64,000 bases of DNA. Origin: Osedax fenrisi. Lineage: Eukaryota; Annelida; Polychaeta; Sabellida; Siboglinidae. A program made the position numbers and the translations under genes. This document shows, piece by piece, positions 58,005 through 64,000 of the stretch. Under the pieces are notes generated by a model, which did no database searches, had not been told where the DNA came from, and worked only from the letters and a program-made list of their open reading frames with translations. Each line of letters starts with the position of its first letter. Position 1 is the first letter of the stretch. The stretch spans positions 94,356,698 to 94,420,697 of the forward strand of contig OZ025240.1 of assembly GCA_964019155.1 (NCBI GenBank). Direction: 5' to 3'.

Positions 58005-59185
58005 TATATATGCGTAAATGTATATGTGTATATGTCCATTTTTTTTAATACAAATACTAACTCAAATATCCTCATTATTAACAAATTATTAAAAGAAGAA
58101 TGTTCCTTAGTAGACAATTTATTAGTATATATATAATATACATATATTTATATGAATAGTTTTTGTATTCATAATTTATAAGTTTTATAAGTACATAATT
58201 AAAGGTGAACGAATTAAGAATTAAATTAAATGTATTCTTAAAAAGTAAATTAATCCCGAGTGTAGTTCGGCGAGCGTGTAAATCATTAAATAAATAAATA
58301 ATATTTATATATGTATAATTATAAAGTATATATACATTTTTTAAATATATATATACTCTAATTATGTAAAATATAGTTAATAGCCATTGAATACATGTAT
58401 ATATACGTAATTATAGGAATTCCGGATGTTTTTTTCGACACTATCCAAGATTTATATATGGTAATTAGGGAAATAAATCTAGATAAAAAGTGTGAATTTA
58501 TTACATATAGTGTATTATTATATATATTAACTTAATAATGAATTAATACAAAGCAATTCACAATATCTAATCTATATTGATATCGACAAGTGCCTCCTAT
58601 AGTTGAAGTATATGAATTCTTGCCTTTAGTTAAATGTAACCCTTACATAGTAAAAGAAAAGATTTTTCTAAGGAAAGATATAACATTCACGCGAAATAGT
58701 GTAATTCTATTTTGTATTTAAAAATAAACAAAGCCACCTATATAAGGTACATTTTGGGAACTATGTCTTGTTTATAATGTTGGTATCAAACTATCCACTT
58801 TAAAAATGAAAAATAATTTGCCAAATTATTATTTATATGATGAAAACTAAGTGTTCATTACTAATATATAACAAAGCATATGATATGTTGATTTTAAATA
58901 CAATAATTATCTATGTGGCGAGTAAAATCTAATGTATATTGCATGTAATTTAATAAAGCAATGAAAACATTGTAGTATGCAAATCGTGGCAAACATTAAT
59001 CTATTTCAATGATTTTGATACTACTGCTAGCAGCGGGATGCCTGAATACTAATCACATTGCAAAGATAGGGAGTGTTATATCTTTGCTTCGCAAAATCTT
59101 TGGTAATAAGTGTTACAGTGACTCACAATCTAATTATAACTTAACTATATTTACTTCAATAAACTTCTGTACATCTGAAAATGCA
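56621..59185. other. AT-rich region with TA microsatellites, no gene
   Basis: (TA)n at 56693-56744, TAGTATATATA repeats at 56882-57003, and a long (TA)n at 57925-58000. At 59082-59101 GCTTCGCAAAATCTTTG repeats the right arm of hairpin H3, perhaps a relic. No coding pattern. Confidence 0.45.
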
Positions 59186-59189
59186 TGAA

Positions 59190-59715
59190 TAGAATTATGA
59201 TCAAAATCTTTTAGATTTTAAAAATAAACTATGCACTTAATGCCCACATAATTTTGTATTCGAATTAGTGATTGTATAAATATAGATATATATAAATTGT
59301 AAAATATATAGTATGCATGTTATTATATATTTAATATAATATTATATGAATAAATGTGCACCATACTAACTGTATATCCATACTAATATTTTATATCAAT
59401 ATTATATTATACTAATAATTAGTATAATTTTTAATTTATACAATTATTGTAACATTATTAAAAGTTATATTAATTTAAATAATATCATATTAAATATGTA
59501 TGACTCATATTCTCGTGATTGTGATATATTTATTATAAAGGGGTATGATACCTTAAATATAAAGTTTATATAATATATTATATATATTAGTGTAGTTATG
59601 TTATTATAAAACCACTATTCGAATAAACAATTGTACGGGCTGAATGCAGAAGAATAATCTACGTTTTGGTATTAAAGAATAATATTAAAAAAACAGCGAA
59701 GCTTTTGAACAGGTA
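59190..59715. mobile_element. Probable MITE related to 13260-13618
   Basis: ATGCCCACATAATTTTGTATTCGAATTAGTG near the left and CTATTCGAATAAACAATTGT plus GCGAAGCTTTTGAAC near the right correspond to the TIR blocks of the 359-bp MITE. The interior differs and the ends are uncertain. Confidence 0.5.
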
Positions 59716-60720
59716 CCCACGAAGATATAGACTGATATCGACCCACATCATCATGATCATCATGATGATGATCATGTCGTGACTACCAATAGTTCAAGTA
59801 AACAATACGTGTAGGGCTTATTATAAGCCTTATATAATATATAAGCATACGGTATTATGATATGTCTTCACAACTTCACTACTAGGTGAAAAATTTACTG
59901 AGAAATATAACCCCGCTGCGAAATTTGTACTTGAAGTCTCGGTTTGACGCGTGACTTATTGGGGGCTAATTTCAGTATTCAGCCCCACAAATCAGGTCTA
60001 GAATAGACCGTCTAGTTAATTGAATATGCAAGCAGTTTTTCCATTGATATTATAATCATTAATATGTAATATTATTATATAATTATTAAATAATTATATA
60101 AATATTAATTATTAATTTAATATAATAATTATAATAATTATTATAATTATTTAATAAATAAATTATTAAATTATTTAATAAATAATTATTAATATATTAC
60201 CTCCTAATGATATATGAATCTGTTCAGGTTGAGTTCTAATAATAGGATCCGCAATTGAATATATAAATAAAATAGATATATTTATTATGAATATTAACAT
60301 AACCATATTTACAATATCATTTAAGTACGTAATAAAATTATTGAAATTCAAAATATATACACATTTGAATAAAATATTAAAATAGTGATAGCATTTTAAT
60401 ACATAGTATTTTAATTGGCTATGACTAAGGGTTAAAGGTTAGTTTCTTGGATACATACCAAAGATTGTTATATATTTATTATTAAATGGCAACTTTTGTA
60501 TTAAATTATAATAGAGAATTGTAGTTGATTATATTACTAATTTAGTAGTTTTATGTTTGATTATAATACTAATTTAGTACCTATTGCTAAATCTCTCAAA
60601 TAATATATTATAAAGCCACTTCTTTTAAACCTTCTTTTAAATAATGATCTTATGATATACACTTATATTTCAACTTCTCATGATTTGTAAAATCATGTAA
60701 CATGTCAGTCGCCAATTATT
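59716..60720. other. Intergenic, nothing recognised
   Basis: A short ATCATG palindrome sits at 59752-59776. The rest is AT-rich. Confidence 0.35.
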
Positions 60721-60721
60721 A

Positions 60722-61012
60722 TGTTATTTTTGTTATTTTTTATTTGGTGGAGTCCTTTCATCCCATCCATGAACTTAGATGAAGTTTTCACTTATAACCA
60801 TATATGGCTCTAATTTCCCTTCGAAGCCGCTCTCATGTTAAGGCATCCATGGTTTTAACGAGAGCCGATCATTTATTTATACACAATTATATAAGATCAC
60901 TTCTAAATAATATTTTAAGACCCATTTTATAAAATTAATTAATGGTCCGGGCTCGAACCCGCGTCCTACTGCTTGTGTGTCTGACGCCTTAGCAACTGAG
61001 CCACACATGCAG
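60722..61012 (-). mobile_element. tRNA-derived SINE, copy 6
   Basis: Near full length. The head has TGGCTCAGTTGCTAAGGCGT and GGTTCGAGCCC with a small deletion before GGACC. The body shows the uninterrupted ATATATGGCTCTAAT empty site. Confidence 0.9.
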
Positions 61013-62425
61013 TTATCTTGAGTATAATAATTTACTGGAACCCTATATACATAGAGAACGAAGTCACTTCGTTCTCTATTCCTATAGATATAACAGAATG
61101 TATATAGAAAATCCTATTCCACTGAAACTTATCTCAAATATATAACTAATATGTTATATAACTCGCTTGATTCTTCATATTGTACACATATAATGATAAT
61201 CATTAGCTCTAGCGTGATCGATATAATTAATAACAAGTATTATTGCTTTTTATAGCCTTGTCAAACACTTTAAGGAGCTTATAGGAATTGCCTAATGGAA
61301 AGATATATCCTATCGGGTTAATCGCACTTCTTCTGTTAAAGTCAAAGATTTTATTTTACTTCACATCTATATATCCAATAGGGCTTCACGAATCCTCACG
61401 ACTCGGTATTTTGTAATTTATTATTTTCCATGTATTTGCGTCATCTATCTAATATTATTAATAAGTTCTATAAGGTATAAGCCTATAGGCTAATATTATT
61501 AGCTACCATGTGTTACACATGATTTGTATGCTGATGGTATTTAGTTTATCATTAAACTTTCCATTAAATCGCATAACTATAATTTGGAACTACAGAAGTG
61601 TAAATATGTACCTCCACGAGAAGTTAATAATTGGATGATTAAAAACTATCTTCTACAGATGGTTAATACCTAAAACATAATTACTAAATGAATATCTATA
61701 CCCACATATTTCCCATTTATGCTAAAGTGATAGCACCTTCTGATTCAGTCCGTAACTATTTCATTAACATGGTCAGCTAATTATCATTTGTTAATCTCAT
61801 ATGGATGTTATAACAAAGTCAAAAAGATACCGCGAAGCAATCTTTGGAAAATCTTTGACAAATTCTGAAAAATAAGCTAAGTTACTATAAGCCTTATTTA
61901 CAATGTCAATCGATGCGAACATAAGTTTACGGATATGATCCAATATAATAGTAAGTATCTCTCATTTATAAAGTCGTGCAATGATCTTTTATTATGTTTA
62001 GCTATTGTCATTAGAGTTAGACCCACTCTATGCCCATAGATATAGAGTACCATGTTACTCTAAATCTATGGTTTAGCCATAGAGCTAATGAGAAATTTCT
62101 CTTTAGCTCTATGTGCTTAGCTCACAGAATAGTATCAATATGTAAGCCTTAATATATCAAAAATCATCGGAAACGTCGAGTCATAATTAGACAAATTAGA
62201 AAATCGTATGGATAAACTATTCGAAATGGATTCAATACTTCATATTACTAAGATTGTTTAACTCTACATCATACTAAATAAATATTATAAAAAAAATATA
62301 TAAAAAAAATAATTGTAATACATTGTAATATTATATGTATACCAATAGTCTACTTATTATTACATTTGTATCTAATTATATGTGTATTAAGTAAATGTTT
62401 ATGAACTTAATATATAAATCATTAT
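61013..62425. other. Intergenic with small hairpins, no gene
   Basis: ATAGAGAACGAAG/CTTCGTTCTCTAT hairpin at about 61051-61079. An H3-like sequence (GCGAAGCA..GGAAAATCTTTG) at 61831-61857. An ACTCTATG/CATAGAG-rich block at 62019-62130. No coding pattern seen. Confidence 0.4.
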
Positions 62426-62429
62426 ACCC

Positions 62430-64000
62430 TATATATCATTATCTCCCAATAACTACTCCTTTCTACTCCTCAATGCGAGATCAGTCAGTAATAAAGTAGA
62501 TTTAATCACTCAATTAATCATTGATTCTAATTGCTCCATATCGGCTATCACCGAGACTTGGCTTACAAATGATGACTCTGCTTTAGCATCTCAATTAACT
62601 CCCAATGGCTTCACATTACTACTCGCTAACAGACCCACACCTAACCGTGGTGGTGGTCTTGCCCTGTTGTTCTCCACTGAGCTCAAACTTATTTCCTCTT
62701 CCACCCCTAATTTCTCCTCTTGTGAAATGCTGATATGTGACATTCAGATCCCCTCCCTATTTACCATTGTGTTTATAATCATCTATCGCCCACCATCATC
62801 CAGCATTCGGTCTTTCCTTAATGATCTCTCTACTATTTTAGAATCCATGTCTTCTTACAACACAATTATTCTTGGTGACTTTAATATTCAAGTGAATACT
62901 GATAATCATGCTTCCCTTTCTCTTAAGAAACTTATTTTTGAGCACTCCTTAACACAACACATTCATTTCCCAACTATATCTAATGGTAACATCATTGATC
63001 TTGTTTTATCTCCATCTGACTCCAATTTAATTTCCTCTCCCACCCAAAGCACTCTAATCTCTGATCACTTCGCTATCCTATTTGATTTACAGTTATCAGT
63101 AGTGCACAATACTCGACCTCTAAGATACTTTCGAAACATCTCCTCTATAAATCAACCCTTGTTTGTTAACTCCGTGTTTGATCATATGAATAATATTACA
63201 TCTCCGCTCTCTGCTCCTGACACTCTCTTTGACGCCTTCAACACGGCGCTATCTAATTCTCTTGACTTTTATGCTCCCTAAACTACTCTTACCCACCGTA
63301 ATGATCCCAAATCCCCCTGGTTCAACACTGAACTCACCAATATGAGAAAGTCACTTCGTCGTCTACAGTCCATTTATGCTTCTACTAAAATCAACTCAGA
63401 CCTGTGTTCCTTTAAAGTATGTCGCTCATTATACAGGAAAAAACTCATATCCACTAAATCATCATACTTTACTAACTTGCTTTGTAAATATGGCACCTCA
63501 TCTAAGCAAGCCTACAACCTATCATTCACCTTAGTAGGTAAATCAAAACCCAGGCACCTTCCTGACCAACCGGATACAGTCCTCTGCTCCTCCTTTGCTA
63601 ATTTCTTCCAGAATAAAGTATCGAACATCATAGCTGCTCTCCCCAATGTGAATGTTGATATCCTCACTCTCAACTCATATTCACTAGCTTCCCATAATCA
63701 CTGGTCCTCCTTCACTCTCCCTACTCGTCCATATATGCTCTCTCTAATGTCATCCCTAAAATCCAATTCCCCACTCGACCCTATTCCCCTTACTTTACTT
63801 CGTACCCTTTCGCCATTGCTAATTGAACCCATAACAATGATCATTCATGCGTCCCTTATTACATCGATCGTACCAAAGTCTATGAAACACTCATATATCA
63901 CCCCAATTATAAAAAAACTACCCTTAGCCACTCGAACCTGTCGAGCTATCGACCCATCTCCCAGCTTTCATCAATCTCTAAGACCTTAGAGCGAATTGTA
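62430..64000 (+). mobile_element. CR1/L2-like LINE, endonuclease and start of RT, runs off the window
   Basis: The plus-strand frame begins SFLLLNARSVSNKVDLIT, then AITETWL, RGGGLALLFS, IIYRPPSSS, IILGDFNIQV, IDLVLSP and SDHFAILFDL, a complete APE-type endonuclease signature set. An in-frame TAA at 63279-63281 interrupts it. The same frame then continues with SPWFNTELTNMRKSLRRLQS, FANFFQNKVS and LDPIPLTLL. A frameshift near 63930 separates this from LSSYRPISQLSSISKTLERI, the start of the RT fingers. Only two visible lesions, so it is a fairly young copy. Confidence 0.9.

Noticed and set aside
57912..58136. Small Ile/Tyr-rich ORF
   Set aside because: Produced by a (TA)n microsatellite.
61051..61079. 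Member of the CA..TG hairpin family
   Set aside because: A 13-bp-arm hairpin is present, but the ends do not fit CA/TG cleanly and no 7-bp duplication is visible.

Overview
The window is nuclear DNA of a multicellular animal, probably an invertebrate. The evidence is strong A+T richness, spliced genes with GT(GC)-AG introns and GC-richer exons, a purple acid phosphatase of the animal ACP7 type, a tRNA-derived SINE family, non-LTR retrotransposons, hAT elements and many mini/microsatellites. I cannot name the phylum.

Three host loci are readable. (1) 3287-7553, minus strand: five exons of a double-hotdog protein resembling acyl-ACP thioesterases (gene A). (2) 27602-32327, plus strand: an exon-for-exon paralogue (gene B) in divergent orientation, with an in-frame stop at the end of its third exon. 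(3) 38104-54725, minus strand: ten exons of an ACP7-like purple acid phosphatase, with every metal-site motif and the stop codon present and only the N-terminus missing. All exon borders of genes A and ACP7 were resolved by phase and motif continuity. In none of the three could I find the first coding exon. A small plus-strand ORF with a duplicated 26-codon repeat (54321-54533) overlaps the first recognised ACP7 exon.

Mobile DNA fills most of the rest. 394-2610 is a long inverted repeat with a nested MITE. 9223-13080 is a 3.9 kb element with roughly 500 bp inverted ends, holding a nested hAT element (10119-11166, perfect 8-bp TSD) and a LINE tail. Other items are hAT remnants at 15950-17400 and 20481-23037, LINEs at 24731-26336, 32600-35543 and 62430-64000, six tRNA-derived SINE copies all on the minus strand, and three or more MITE families. 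Large arrays include a 10-bp array (26740-27239), a 26-bp array of about 102 copies in an ACP7 intron (45821-48476) and a 16-bp array (50876-51207).

Two observations look new. First, a group of tiny 30-39 nt hairpins begin CA and end TG, and four are flanked by perfect 7-bp target duplications. One of them sits inside a SINE whose sister copies show the empty site. Second, at five exons of two unrelated genes (ACP7 exons 1, 4, 7, 9; gene A exon 2) the 3' splice junction plus the first roughly 25-80 nt of exon has been duplicated one or two times into the upstream intron. Several intronic minisatellites also abut splice acceptors and carry branch-point-like and pyrimidine tracts.
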